Shown: piece after piece, positions 15,661 to 23,748 of the stretch
Layout of the letters: each line of letters starts with the position of its first letter
Numbering within the stretch: the first letter of the stretch is position 1
Source of the DNA: an uncultured Bacteroidota bacterium
Lineage (GTDB): Bacteria; Bacteroidota; Bacteroidia; Flavobacteriales; Flavobacteriaceae
NCBI GenBank assembly: GCA_903913315.1
Contig: CAIWKX010000104.1
Span: 1-34,922, forward strand
DNA length: 34,922 nt
Reading direction: 5' to 3'
Made by a program: the position numbers and the translations under genes
The notes under the pieces: generated by a model
What the model was told of the DNA's origin: nothing
The model's input: the letters and a program-made list of their open reading frames with translations, nothing else
Databases searched by the model: none

Positions 15661-16239
15661 ATGAAAAAAATTATAGTATGTGTTGCAATGGCAGTTGCAA
15701 TTGTTTCTTGTAATAAAACAACAGAAGCGAAAGAATTTAAAACAGCTTATATCGACACTAATAAATTATTAGAAGAATCTACAGAAGCCAAAGACATAAA
15801 AGCTAAATATGAAGCTATTGCAGATGAAAAAGGAGGAAGATTGAAAGTGGAAGTAGAAAAATTAGAAGCTGAAAAAAAAGCATTTCAATCCAATGCTCAA
15901 AAAAATGGGCAAGCTTGGGCACAACAAAAATACGGAGAATTGCAACAAAAAGAACAGCAGTTACAATACACGCAACAAGCATTAGCTCAAGATATTCAAG
16001 GGAAACATGGGGTTGAAATGGACTCAGTGGTTTCTAAATATAGAAAACTTTTCAAACAATATGGAAAAGATAAAGGCTATGATTATGTTTTTGGAACTGG
16101 AGAAGCAGCAACAGTTTTATATGCTAAAAATCAATATGATATCACAAAAGAAATCATCAAAATGGTAAATGATAAATATAAGTCAGAAGGAAAAAAGGAA
16201 GAAAAAAGCGCTGATAAAAAAGAAACAACCAAAAAATAA
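15661..16239 (+). CDS. OmpH/Skp-like lipoprotein
   Basis: A 192-residue envelope protein. The N-terminus MKKIIVCVAMAVAIVSC is a lipoprotein signal with the acylated Cys at 17 followed by Asn. The mature part starts AYIDTNKLLEES, as in Skp/OmpH proteins. It then runs as a long charged coiled coil (about 55-120) and ends with GYDYVFGTGEAATVLYA, which matches the C-terminal strand of the Skp body. A lysine-rich tail follows. Skp proteins chaperone outer-membrane proteins in the periplasm; a lipid anchor would hold this one at a membrane. It has its own promoter and a strong terminator, so it is monocistronic. Confidence 0.88.
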   Translation: MKKIIVCVAMAVAIVSCNKTTEAKEFKTAYIDTNKLLEESTEAKDIKAKYEAIADEKGGRLKVEVEKLEAEKKAFQSNAQKNGQAWAQQKYGELQQKEQQLQYTQQALAQDIQGKHGVEMDSVVSKYRKLFKQYGKDKGYDYVFGTGEAATVLYAKNQYDITKEIIKMVNDKYKSEGKKEEKSADKKETTKK

Positions 16240-16262
16240 ACCTAACTAATACTTACTACTCT

Positions 16263-16293
16263 AACGCCTTCTGTAAAAGAAGGCGTTTTTTTT
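16263..16293 (+). terminator. Terminator after the OmpH-like gene
   Basis: A 10-bp stem, AACGCCTTCT (16263-16272) with AGAAGGCGTT (16278-16287), 5-nt loop, and six further T. Confidence 0.88.
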
Positions 16294-16295
16294 GT

Positions 16296-16326
16296 TTGTA
16301 TATTGATTAACAAACTTTTATATTTG
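16296..16326 (+). promoter_or_regulatory. Promoter of the helicase gene
   Basis: TTG (16296-16298), a 20-nt spacer and TATATTTG (16319-16326). The ATG at 16346 lies 19 nt after it. Confidence 0.65.
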
Positions 16327-16345
16327 CTTTTTAAATATAAGCCAA

Positions 16346-18619
16346 ATGGAAACTATCTCAGCCGAAGCTAACTATGTGTTGCAATTTATCAATCAAACCA
16401 ATAAATCCATTTTTCTTACTGGAAAAGCAGGAACAGGTAAGACCACCCTTCTTAAAGAAATAATTAAATCCACTCACAAATCCACAGTTGTGGTAGCCCC
16501 AACGGGTATTGCTGCTTTAAATGCTGGAGGAGTGACCATTCATTCGATGTTTCAATTGCCTTTTGGAGGTTTTATTCCTGCCAATAGTGTATCACAACAA
16601 TTTTCAGAATCTATAAAGTTTGAAACCAAGGACAGTCTTAGGCATCACTTTAAAATGAGTGCTATAAAACGAAAAGTGATTCAAAACATGGAATTGCTTA
16701 TAATTGATGAAGTCAGTATGTTGCGCTGTGATTTGATGGACGCAATTGATTTTATGTTGCAAAGTGTCCGCAAAAAAAGAGTCGCTTTTGGGGGTGTGCA
16801 AGTACTTTTTATTGGAGACTTATTACAACTTCCTCCAGTAATTCGGGAGGAGGAATGGCGTACCTTACGTCAATATTATAAAGGAAAATTCTTTTTTCAT
16901 TCCCATGTTATTCAGGCTAATCCGCCTTTGTATATTGAATTATCCAAAATATTTAGGCAATCTGATGCCACTTTTATTGATTTGCTTAATAATTTAAGAA
17001 ATAATAAAATTACTAAAGAAAACCTATCTTTTTTAAATCAATATGTGCAACCCAACTTTGACTTAAAAGCCAATAAAGGGTATATTACTTTAACTACACA
17101 CAATGCTAAAGCTGATGCAATCAATAGCCAATCACTTGCTGATTTAAAAGGTAAAACAACACAGTATAAGGCTTCTGTTACAGGTGATTTCCCCGAAAAA
17201 ATTTTCCCATTAGATGAAATTTTAGAATTGAAAGTGGGGGCTCAAATTATGTTTATAAAAAACGATCAGTCTTTTGATAAAAATTATTTTAACGGAAAAA
17301 TGGGAGTCGTAAAAGCAATTTCAAAAGATGAAATATGGGTGCATTTTGAAGATGAAAATAAGTCAATAGAGGTTGAAAAACAAGAATGGCAAAACATTCG
17401 CTATTTTGTAAATGAAAACACAAAGGAAATAGAAGAAGAGGTTTTAGGAACATTTGTTCATTATCCAATAAAATTAGCTTGGGCAATTACGGTGCATAAA
17501 AGCCAAGGTCTAACTTTTGACAAAGCAGCGCTTGATGTATCACAAGTTTTTGTTCCAGGACAAGCCTATGTGGCTTTGTCTCGTTTGCGCTCGTTAAATG
17601 GCTTAATTTTACTTTCGCAAGTTCAAATGAACGGTATATCCAATGATGATGACGTTATGGATTATGCTACAAATAAAGCTTCTCAAGAAATTTTAGAAAA
17701 AGAACTAAAAAATGAAACCAAATCTTTTATTCATAAGTATTTGACTAATAGTTTCAATTGGATTGCTTTAGCACAAGAATGGCGTAATCATAAATTTAGT
17801 TATTTAGATAGCGATAGATCCGTGAAATCGAAACATAATGGTTGGGCTACAAAACAGATGGAAAATTGCGAACAATTGCTAGATCCTGCTAGAAAATTTA
17901 TCATTCAATTGGATAATTTGTTTTTGGCCGAAACGGTAGATTATCTGTACTTAAACCAAAGAATTCAAGCAGCATATAATTATTTCTTTGATAAATTAGA
18001 CCAGTTAGAATTTGAGATTTTATACAAAATAGAAGAAATTAAAAGAGTAAAACAGGTAAAGCAATTTTATGATGAATTATTGACTTTAGAAGAACTTCAG
18101 ACCAAAGCAGTGATGCAGTTAATGAAATCAAAATTATTGATGGAAACGATTGTGAACCAAAAAACTATCAATAAAGAAAGCCTAGATTCACAAGAAATAA
18201 AGAATTACAAAACGGATAAAATGGAAAAAGTTGTTGAGGATTTTAAACGTAACAACCAAAACTTAATTAAAGAAGAGGAAGATTTAAGTTATTATGAACC
18301 AAAGAGAAAGAAATCTGAAAAAACACCCAAAAAGGCAACCTCTCAAATTACATATGAGCTTTGGATGGAAAGAAATACAATTCAAGATATAGCTAATTTG
18401 AGAAAATTAACAGTTGGAACTATTTTGTCACACTTTACCAAACTTATACAAGACAAATCTGTCAGTATAACCGATATTATGCCAAAAAATAAAATTGAAA
18501 TTCTTACAGAAGCGTTTTATGGTTATAAAGAAGAGTCTTTAACGCCAATGAAAGAGCAATTAGGTGATGCGTTTTCTTGGGAAGAATTACGAATGTTTAA
18601 AGCAAGTTTGAATGTTTAA
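16346..18619 (+). CDS. PIF1-like superfamily 1 helicase with C-terminal HTH
   Basis: A 757-residue ATP-dependent DNA helicase. Walker A GKAGTGKTT is at about residues 26-34, a PIF1-type motif APTGIAALNAGG follows at about 51-62, and Walker B LLIIDEVSML is near 116-125. GDLLQLPPV is motif III. The C-terminal helicase motifs are AITVHKSQGLTFDKA and YVALSRLRSLNGLILL (UvrD_C_2 type). After about residue 440 come Lys/Glu-rich linkers and a final winged-HTH-like domain (TYELWMERNTIQDIANLRKL) of the kind also seen at RecQ C-termini. PIF1 helicases resolve G-quadruplexes and R-loops and restart forks. It is convergent with the DoxX gene, 6 bp apart. Confidence 0.88.
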   Translation: METISAEANYVLQFINQTNKSIFLTGKAGTGKTTLLKEIIKSTHKSTVVVAPTGIAALNAGGVTIHSMFQLPFGGFIPANSVSQQFSESIKFETKDSLRHHFKMSAIKRKVIQNMELLIIDEVSMLRCDLMDAIDFMLQSVRKKRVAFGGVQVLFIGDLLQLPPVIREEEWRTLRQYYKGKFFFHSHVIQANPPLYIELSKIFRQSDATFIDLLNNLRNNKITKENLSFLNQYVQPNFDLKANKGYITLTTHNAKADAINSQSLADLKGKTTQYKASVTGDFPEKIFPLDEILELKVGAQIMFIKNDQSFDKNYFNGKMGVVKAISKDEIWVHFEDENKSIEVEKQEWQNIRYFVNENTKEIEEEVLGTFVHYPIKLAWAITVHKSQGLTFDKAALDVSQVFVPGQAYVALSRLRSLNGLILLSQVQMNGISNDDDVMDYATNKASQEILEKELKNETKSFIHKYLTNSFNWIALAQEWRNHKFSYLDSDRSVKSKHNGWATKQMENCEQLLDPARKFIIQLDNLFLAETVDYLYLNQRIQAAYNYFFDKLDQLEFEILYKIEEIKRVKQVKQFYDELLTLEELQTKAVMQLMKSKLLMETIVNQKTINKESLDSQEIKNYKTDKMEKVVEDFKRNNQNLIKEEEDLSYYEPKRKKSEKTPKKATSQITYELWMERNTIQDIANLRKLTVGTILSHFTKLIQDKSVSITDIMPKNKIEILTEAFYGYKEESLTPMKEQLGDAFSWEELRMFKASLNV

Positions 18620-18625
18620 AGTGGC

Positions 18626-19009
18626 TTAACTCAACCAAAAAACACCCAAAACTGCTACCATAAAATAGATAGTAATAGTTCTGGCTCCGTCAAAATCTTT
18701 TGCTAATCGTTGTCCGAAAAGCATGAGGAGCAAGGTAATACATGAAAATACGGCCCCATAAAAGCCAAACATTCTACCGCCGTTTAAATAGAGTTCTATA
18801 ATACCCACTAAAGATAAAATACTGGTTATGATTTCAAAAAAAACCAATATTCCCGTTGCTATTGGCACGTGATTTTTTAGAATTGTTTTTTCAAAATGAG
18901 GTTTCATCCAAGCCATTGTATCATTCCAATGAAAAAACTTCTCGTGTGTAGACATAATAAAAGTTATGGCAAGAAAAACTAAAACCAAGATAGAAGCAGT
19001 ATTATTCAT
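18626..19009 (-). CDS. DoxX-like membrane protein
   Basis: A 127-residue protein with four hydrophobic segments (about 5-20, 50-70, 78-97 and 107-126). The pattern TFIMSTHEKFFHWNDTMAWMK after the first helix, then IATGILVFFEIITSILSLVG, resembles DoxX/DoxD-like proteins, which are small inner-membrane proteins of poorly defined redox-related role. It lies 12 bp behind holB on the same strand, so it is probably co-transcribed. No terminator separates it from the convergent helicase gene. Confidence 0.75.
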   Translation of the reverse strand: MNNTASILVLVFLAITFIMSTHEKFFHWNDTMAWMKPHFEKTILKNHVPIATGILVFFEIITSILSLVGIIELYLNGGRMFGFYGAVFSCITLLLMLFGQRLAKDFDGARTITIYFMVAVLGVFWLS

Positions 19010-19021
19010 AATGTTATTATT

Positions 19022-20170
19022 TTAATTTTTGTGAATCAAACGAGTTAATTTAATGGACAAATCAGTCAAAATAATTTTGGCATTTCCGTTGCGTTCAATG
19101 TGGTAAGAAGCATCTGAAAGCTCTTTGAAAATATCGGTAATATTGTTTCCTGTTACAAATGGAGCAAATTTTTCTAATTTAAAATTTTCAACGGAAGGCT
19201 CCATATAAACTAATTTATCCGCTTGATAATTGAGCAATAAAGCTTGACGGAACATATCTATACAATAGTTCAAAAACTTTTTTTGTGCTTCACGGCCTAA
19301 ACCTGCAATCTGATCACTCCAGCTAATTAAGTCATGAATTGCTGCCGCATTTCCTTTGGCTCTGAAAGCTGCACGAACCCAATCAACAAACCATTTTTCA
19401 AAAGGTAATTCATCATTATCTTCCTTTAGAATGTGCAAGGCTTTACTGTAATTTCCTTGAGCCTGATGAGCAATTTTATAAGCTAATTTTTCATCAATAT
19501 TTTCACGTGAAACCAAGGCTTCGGTAATACTGCTTTCGGGCAAACCATTGAAATGTAAAACTTGACAACGGGACCGAATAGTTTGTATTATATCTTCTTC
19601 ATTTTCAGAAATTAAGATAAACACTGTTTTGTCTGTTGGCTCTTCTAACAGTTTCAAAAGTTTATTGGAAGCTGCAATATTCATTTTATCGGCCATCCAA
19701 ATAATCATAATTTTATAACTTCCCTCTAGTGATTTTAAAGCTAAGGCCTTCAAAATCTCTTGAGCATCGTCTACACGAATTTCTCCTTGTTTATTTTGAA
19801 CACCCAAAATTTTATACCAGTCATTCAATTCACCATAAGGGTTTTCAGTTATAAATTGCCTCCATTCTTGCAGAAAATCTAAACTTTTTGGTTTCGATTT
19901 TACTTCTTCTGTGGTAACTGTTGGGTAAACAAAATGCAAATCGGGGTGCTGTAAATGATTGAATTTTAAATTACAAGATTCGTTTTCTCCAAAGTTTTCA
20001 TCTTTAGAATTTTGACAAACTATATATTGTGCATAGGCTATAGCCATAGGTAAAGTCCCTGTTCCTTCCGGGCCAATAAATAATTGAGCATGTGGAATTC
20101 TCCCCAATTGAGCACTTCTAATCAGGTGATTTTTTATATGTTCGTGACCTAAAATTTGTGAAAAAAGCAT
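19022..20170 (-). CDS. holB: DNA polymerase III delta' subunit
   Basis: A 382-residue clamp-loader subunit that helps load the sliding clamp during replication. From ATG 20170 it reads MLFSQILGHEHIKNHLIRSA. The P-loop position is GPEGTGTLPMA, which lacks the catalytic Lys, as usual for delta'. The AAA+ core follows with WMADKMNIAASNKLLKLLEE (Walker B/sensor region) and the sensor motif IRSRCQ. The C-terminal helical collar covers about 230-382. An upstream in-frame TTG at 20176 is rejected because the -7 element overlaps it. The promoter is so close that the mRNA may be leaderless. doxX follows in the same operon. Confidence 0.9.
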   Translation of the reverse strand: MLFSQILGHEHIKNHLIRSAQLGRIPHAQLFIGPEGTGTLPMAIAYAQYIVCQNSKDENFGENESCNLKFNHLQHPDLHFVYPTVTTEEVKSKPKSLDFLQEWRQFITENPYGELNDWYKILGVQNKQGEIRVDDAQEILKALALKSLEGSYKIMIIWMADKMNIAASNKLLKLLEEPTDKTVFILISENEEDIIQTIRSRCQVLHFNGLPESSITEALVSRENIDEKLAYKIAHQAQGNYSKALHILKEDNDELPFEKWFVDWVRAAFRAKGNAAAIHDLISWSDQIAGLGREAQKKFLNYCIDMFRQALLLNYQADKLVYMEPSVENFKLEKFAPFVTGNNITDIFKELSDASYHIERNGNAKIILTDLSIKLTRLIHKN

Positions 20171-20173
20171 GAG

Positions 20174-20181
20174 CAAAGATA
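20174..20181 (-). promoter_or_regulatory. -7 element of holB, 3 nt before its ATG
   Basis: TATCTTTG on the minus strand matches TAnnTTTG and ends only 3 nt before the ATG, implying a leaderless or nearly leaderless mRNA. Confidence 0.5.
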
Positions 20182-20318
20182 GCAGAAAAACGATTTTAAT
20201 TAGTAAAAGATATTTAAATCATGTAATATATAAATATAAAATATAGGAAAAAAGTTAAACAAAAACTACAAAAAAGCACTTTATCGATTAAAAATAGTGT
20301 TTTGTCTGATTTTTATTC

Positions 20319-20326
20319 TAATTTTG
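20319..20326 (+). promoter_or_regulatory. -7 element of the adhesin-like/SPOR gene
   Basis: TAATTTTG matches TAnnTTTG and gives a 5' leader of roughly 55 nt. No other feature is seen in 20182-20385. Confidence 0.5.
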
Positions 20327-20385
20327 TGTTTTTGAAATTATAAAACATAATTTGGATTAAACATTTTTGTTAAGAAACAAAAGAT

Positions 20386-22362
20386 ATGAAACTAAAGTTA
20401 ATTACAATTGTTACCCTATTGGGTTATTCTATAACCTTCTCTCAAGAAGTCCCGTTTAAATTACGGTTTCAACAGAAAGTTAAAGGGGATATGACAGTTA
20501 TTGCTAATAACATTGTTAATCGAGTAGATTATAACAATAGTGCCAACGAGTCTTATTATAATCATACTATTTCTGCCAATTTGAACGATGAGTTTGATAT
20601 GGCCTACATTGATATAGACCAAGACGAATCTACTTTTTCGTCAAGTAGTGCGGAATTAATTTTTGATAATTCTTCAGACAAAAAAGTGATTTATGCAGGT
20701 TTATATTGGTCGGCTACTTATAGATATAATTCTTCTAATAGTACCAAGAAAAATAAATATGTTGCCGAGGACTCTAATAGAGAAGCTATTAATTTGATTA
20801 AGTTAAAACTTCCCGATGAGCAAGAATATATTGATGTTATTGGTCAAACAATTTTTGATGGAATTTCTCAAAGTGAGGATAAAGACATAGCTCCCTACGC
20901 GGTTTATGCAGATATAACCGAGTATGTAAAAAAAATAAAAGGAGGAGCAGACGGGGTGTATACAGTTGCGAATATTAGAGCTACACAAGGCAAAATCAGA
21001 GGAGGTGTTGCTGGAGGATGGACTATCTTTTTTGTATATGAAGATGCCAATTCGAGTGAAAAATTAATAACCAGTCAAGATGGATTTGCTAGAGTTTCAA
21101 ATAACGAAACTAACATCGTTTTTGACGGATTTGTAGCTCCTGCTATAGGAAACATAAAAGCAAAAATTGCCGGTGCTGCTCTTGAAGGCGACAACAATAT
21201 TACTGGTGATCAATTGCTTTTCACCACCAATCCAAGTAAAGGATTTACCGCATTAAACAATTCAATAAGAAAAGAAAATAATTTTTTCAACAGTTGTGTT
21301 ACTATTGACGATCACTATTTTGTAAATAGATTTCCCGACAGTAAAAACACCTTAGGCTACGATTCATTTGTCTTTACTATCCCTAATGATAATAATGTAT
21401 TGATTGGAAATGGAAGTTCGCAGTCGGTTTTGAAACTTAAATCAATAGGAGATAATTATTTTATGTTTTTTAGTGCCTTTGCATTGGAATTAAATCCATC
21501 AATAGAAAATAAAACAACTAATGCTGCAACAGAAAACAGTGTTATTAATAAAGTAACTGGTCAAAAGCAAATGATAAAATTTTCGCCTTTAAATAATGAT
21601 TTATTGGTGGATGATATTAAAACGGCCTCTGTAATTAATAGAATTAATAGAAACACAACTTTAGGAAATGATGTCATAGAGATTCAAACGCTTACTAGTT
21701 CTAGTCAAGCTTCGGGATATTATATTTTGGCAAATATTTTTAAAATAGAGCAAAAAACACAAGAGTTTATTTATTATTTAAAATCAAAAGGAATCATAGG
21801 AGAATTTTTTATTAATCCGTTAAATAATTATTATTATGTTTTTATTAAAAGAGCGGCTAATCAACAAGAGGCTATTGATTTATATAATTCTAAATTAAAT
21901 AATTCATACAAAGAAAGAATACAAATTTTATTAATAAACAATAAAATTAAAAACCAAATAGAAGAAAAACCTATTAGTAATGAGCTTGTTAAAAAAGACA
22001 CTCCGATTCAACACGAAAATAAAGTAGCTGAAATCAAAACCGAGAAAAAAGAAAAAGCAACTCAGAATTTAAAAAACGCTATAAATCCTGTTGATTTTCA
22101 TATTGCAGACATTCCTAACGAACCCAAAGGATATTATTTGGTAGTAAACATTTATGACAGTAATGAAAATTCAAATAATTTCATAGCTGCCTTAAAAGAA
22201 AAGGGATTTCAACCACAAACATTAGTAAATACAGTAAATAACTACAAATACATTTATTTAAAAAAGGTTGCCACAGAAGAAGAGGCAAAAAGTCTCTTAG
22301 TCTCTAAGTTTAATAATAAGTATAAAAGTAAATTATGGGTATTATCTGTGAATAATAAGTAA
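20386..22362 (+). CDS. Secreted protein: adhesin-type N-domain fused to two SPOR-like repeats
   Basis: A 658-residue exported protein. Residues 1-19 (MKLKLITIVTLLGYSITFS) are a signal peptide. Residues about 20-370 resemble the N-terminal domain of large Bacteroidetes gliding/surface adhesins: LRFQQKVKGDMTVIANNIVN, YIDIDQDESTFSSSSAEL, then VIYAGLYWSATYRYNSS at about 103-119 and RGGVAGGWTIFFVYED. After that come two related repeats, at about 443-515 (GYYILANIFK...) and 581-658 (GYYLVVNIYD...), each with a phenylalanine helix, FINPLNNYYYVFIKR or LVNTVNNYKYIYLKK, and AANQQEAIDLY or VATEEEAKSLL. These look like SPOR-type beta-alpha-beta modules. No adhesin repeat body and no type IX sorting domain is visible. 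It stands alone with its own promoter. Confidence 0.7.
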   Translation: MKLKLITIVTLLGYSITFSQEVPFKLRFQQKVKGDMTVIANNIVNRVDYNNSANESYYNHTISANLNDEFDMAYIDIDQDESTFSSSSAELIFDNSSDKKVIYAGLYWSATYRYNSSNSTKKNKYVAEDSNREAINLIKLKLPDEQEYIDVIGQTIFDGISQSEDKDIAPYAVYADITEYVKKIKGGADGVYTVANIRATQGKIRGGVAGGWTIFFVYEDANSSEKLITSQDGFARVSNNETNIVFDGFVAPAIGNIKAKIAGAALEGDNNITGDQLLFTTNPSKGFTALNNSIRKENNFFNSCVTIDDHYFVNRFPDSKNTLGYDSFVFTIPNDNNVLIGNGSSQSVLKLKSIGDNYFMFFSAFALELNPSIENKTTNAATENSVINKVTGQKQMIKFSPLNNDLLVDDIKTASVINRINRNTTLGNDVIEIQTLTSSSQASGYYILANIFKIEQKTQEFIYYLKSKGIIGEFFINPLNNYYYVFIKRAANQQEAIDLYNSKLNNSYKERIQILLINNKIKNQIEEKPISNELVKKDTPIQHENKVAEIKTEKKEKATQNLKNAINPVDFHIADIPNEPKGYYLVVNIYDSNENSNNFIAALKEKGFQPQTLVNTVNNYKYIYLKKVATEEEAKSLLVSKFNNKYKSKLWVLSVNNK

Positions 22363-22424
22363 GCAGAAAAAGAACGGTAAGAGAATACCTGATTTATCTC
22401 ATTTTTATTAAAAACTAAAATGAT

Positions 22425-22432
22425 TATATTTG
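22425..22432 (+). promoter_or_regulatory. -7 element of pgk promoter
   Basis: TATATTTG matches TAnnTTTG and ends 30 nt before the pgk ATG. Confidence 0.6.
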
Positions 22433-22462
22433 CAGATTAATATCAATTAATACTGTAGATTA

Positions 22463-23650
22463 ATGAAAACCATAAACAACTTCAATTTCCATAATAAAAA
22501 AGCCTTAATTAGAGTAGATTTTAATGTTCCGCTAGATGAAAATTTTAACGTAACAGATGTTAATAGAATTGAAGGAGCAAAACCTACAATAGACAAAATT
22601 CTTGCTGATGGTGGAAGTGTGATTTTAATGTCGCATCTAGGAAGACCAAAAGGGAAAGAAGAAAAATATTCACTTAAACATATCGTTTCAACTGTTTCTG
22701 AAGTTCTTGGAGTTTCAGTACTGTTTGCCACAGATTGTAAAGGAGAATTAGCTAAAGAAGCTGCAGCTAATTTACAATCAGGGCAAGTATTACTTTTAGA
22801 AAATTTACGTTTTTATCCAGAGGAAGAAGCAGGAGATATTGCTTTTGCAAAAGAATTGTCTTCTCTTGGAGATATTTATGTGAATGATGCATTTGGAACC
22901 GCTCATAGAGCACATGCTTCTACAACCATTATTGCCCAATTTTTTCCAAATCACAAATGTTTTGGATTGCTTCTTGCCAAAGAGATTGACAGTTTAAATA
23001 GAGTATTAAAAAACTCTGTAAAGCCCGTAACAGCAGTGCTTGGAGGGTCAAAAGTTTCCTCAAAAATCACAGTTATTGAAAATATATTAGATAAAGTAGA
23101 CCACATGATTATTGGTGGTGGAATGACCTTTACCTTTATAAAAGCTTTGGGAGGTAAAATTGGAAATTCAATATGCGAAGACGATAAATTGGATTTAGCA
23201 ATTGAAATTCTACATCAAGCAAAATTGAAGAATGTTCACATTCACATTCCAGTCGATGTGGTAGCTGCAAATGCCTTTTCAAACGATGCGGAAACACAAA
23301 TTGTTGATGTTCGTGAAATCCCAGATGGATGGCAAGGATTAGATGCGGGTCCAAAATCGTTAGAAAACTTCAAAAAGATAATAATGGAATCAAAAACAAT
23401 TCTTTGGAATGGACCATTAGGTGTTTTTGAAATGGAAAAATTTGCTCATGGAACTATCACTCTTGGTGAATATATTGCCGAATCTACGGCCAATGGGGCT
23501 TTTTCATTAGTAGGTGGAGGCGATTCTGTTTCGGCAGTGAAACAATTCGGTTTGGAAGATAAAATGAGCTATGTTTCAACAGGTGGCGGCGCTATGTTGG
23601 AAATGTTAGAGGGAAAAATTTTACCAGGAATTCAAGCAATATTAGACTAA
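22463..23650 (+). CDS. pgk: Phosphoglycerate kinase
   Basis: A 395-residue cytosolic glycolytic enzyme, the normal length, that transfers phosphate between 1,3-bisphosphoglycerate and ADP. The signature [12 protein letters not shown] is near the N-terminus, followed by SHLGRPKGK (substrate-binding Arg), [28 protein letters not shown], and [13 protein letters not shown] in the hinge. The nucleotide loop is [15 protein letters not shown] and the C-terminal loop is [13 protein letters not shown] followed by [13 protein letters not shown]. All catalytic landmarks are present. It has its own promoter; no strong terminator is seen before the following gene. Confidence 0.97.
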   Translation: MKTINNFNFHNKKALIRVDFNVPLDENFNVTDVNRIEGAKPTIDKILADGGSVILMSHLGRPKGKEEKYSLKHIVSTVSEVLGVSVLFATDCKGELAKEAAANLQSGQVLLLENLRFYPEEEAGDIAFAKELSSLGDIYVNDAFGTAHRAHASTTIIAQFFPNHKCFGLLLAKEIDSLNRVLKNSVKPVTAVLGGSKVSSKITVIENILDKVDHMIIGGGMTFTFIKALGGKIGNSICEDDKLDLAIEILHQAKLKNVHIHIPVDVVAANAFSNDAETQIVDVREIPDGWQGLDAGPKSLENFKKIIMESKTILWNGPLGVFEMEKFAHGTITLGEYIAESTANGAFSLVGGGDSVSAVKQFGLEDKMSYVSTGGGAMLEMLEGKILPGIQAILD

Positions 23651-23697
23651 AAAATAGACTTTAACAATAATTAAACATTTAATACGTTATATATCAG

Positions 23698-23734
23698 TAA
23701 GTTTGTTTTTTACAATCTTATTGATTGTCAATCA
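23698..23734 (+). promoter_or_regulatory. -7 element and palindrome before the MltD-like gene
   Basis: TAAGTTTG (23698-23705) matches TAnnTTTG. Downstream in the presumed leader lies the 6-1-6 palindrome TGATTG-T-CAATCA (23722-23734), 14 nt before the ATG at 23749; it could be an operator or a small RNA hairpin. Confidence 0.45.
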
Positions 23735-23748
23735 TTGAAAAAACAAGT

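Noticed and set aside
19499..19514. Possible fourth parS-like site in holB (TTTTCACGTGAAAC context)
   Set aside because: The CACGTG core is present but three fixed positions mismatch the consensus, and it lies in coding sequence away from the cluster.
23722..23734. TGATTG-T-CAATCA palindrome as a defined operator
   Set aside because: It is short and AT-rich, and no regulator or second copy was identified, so it is only noted with the promoter.
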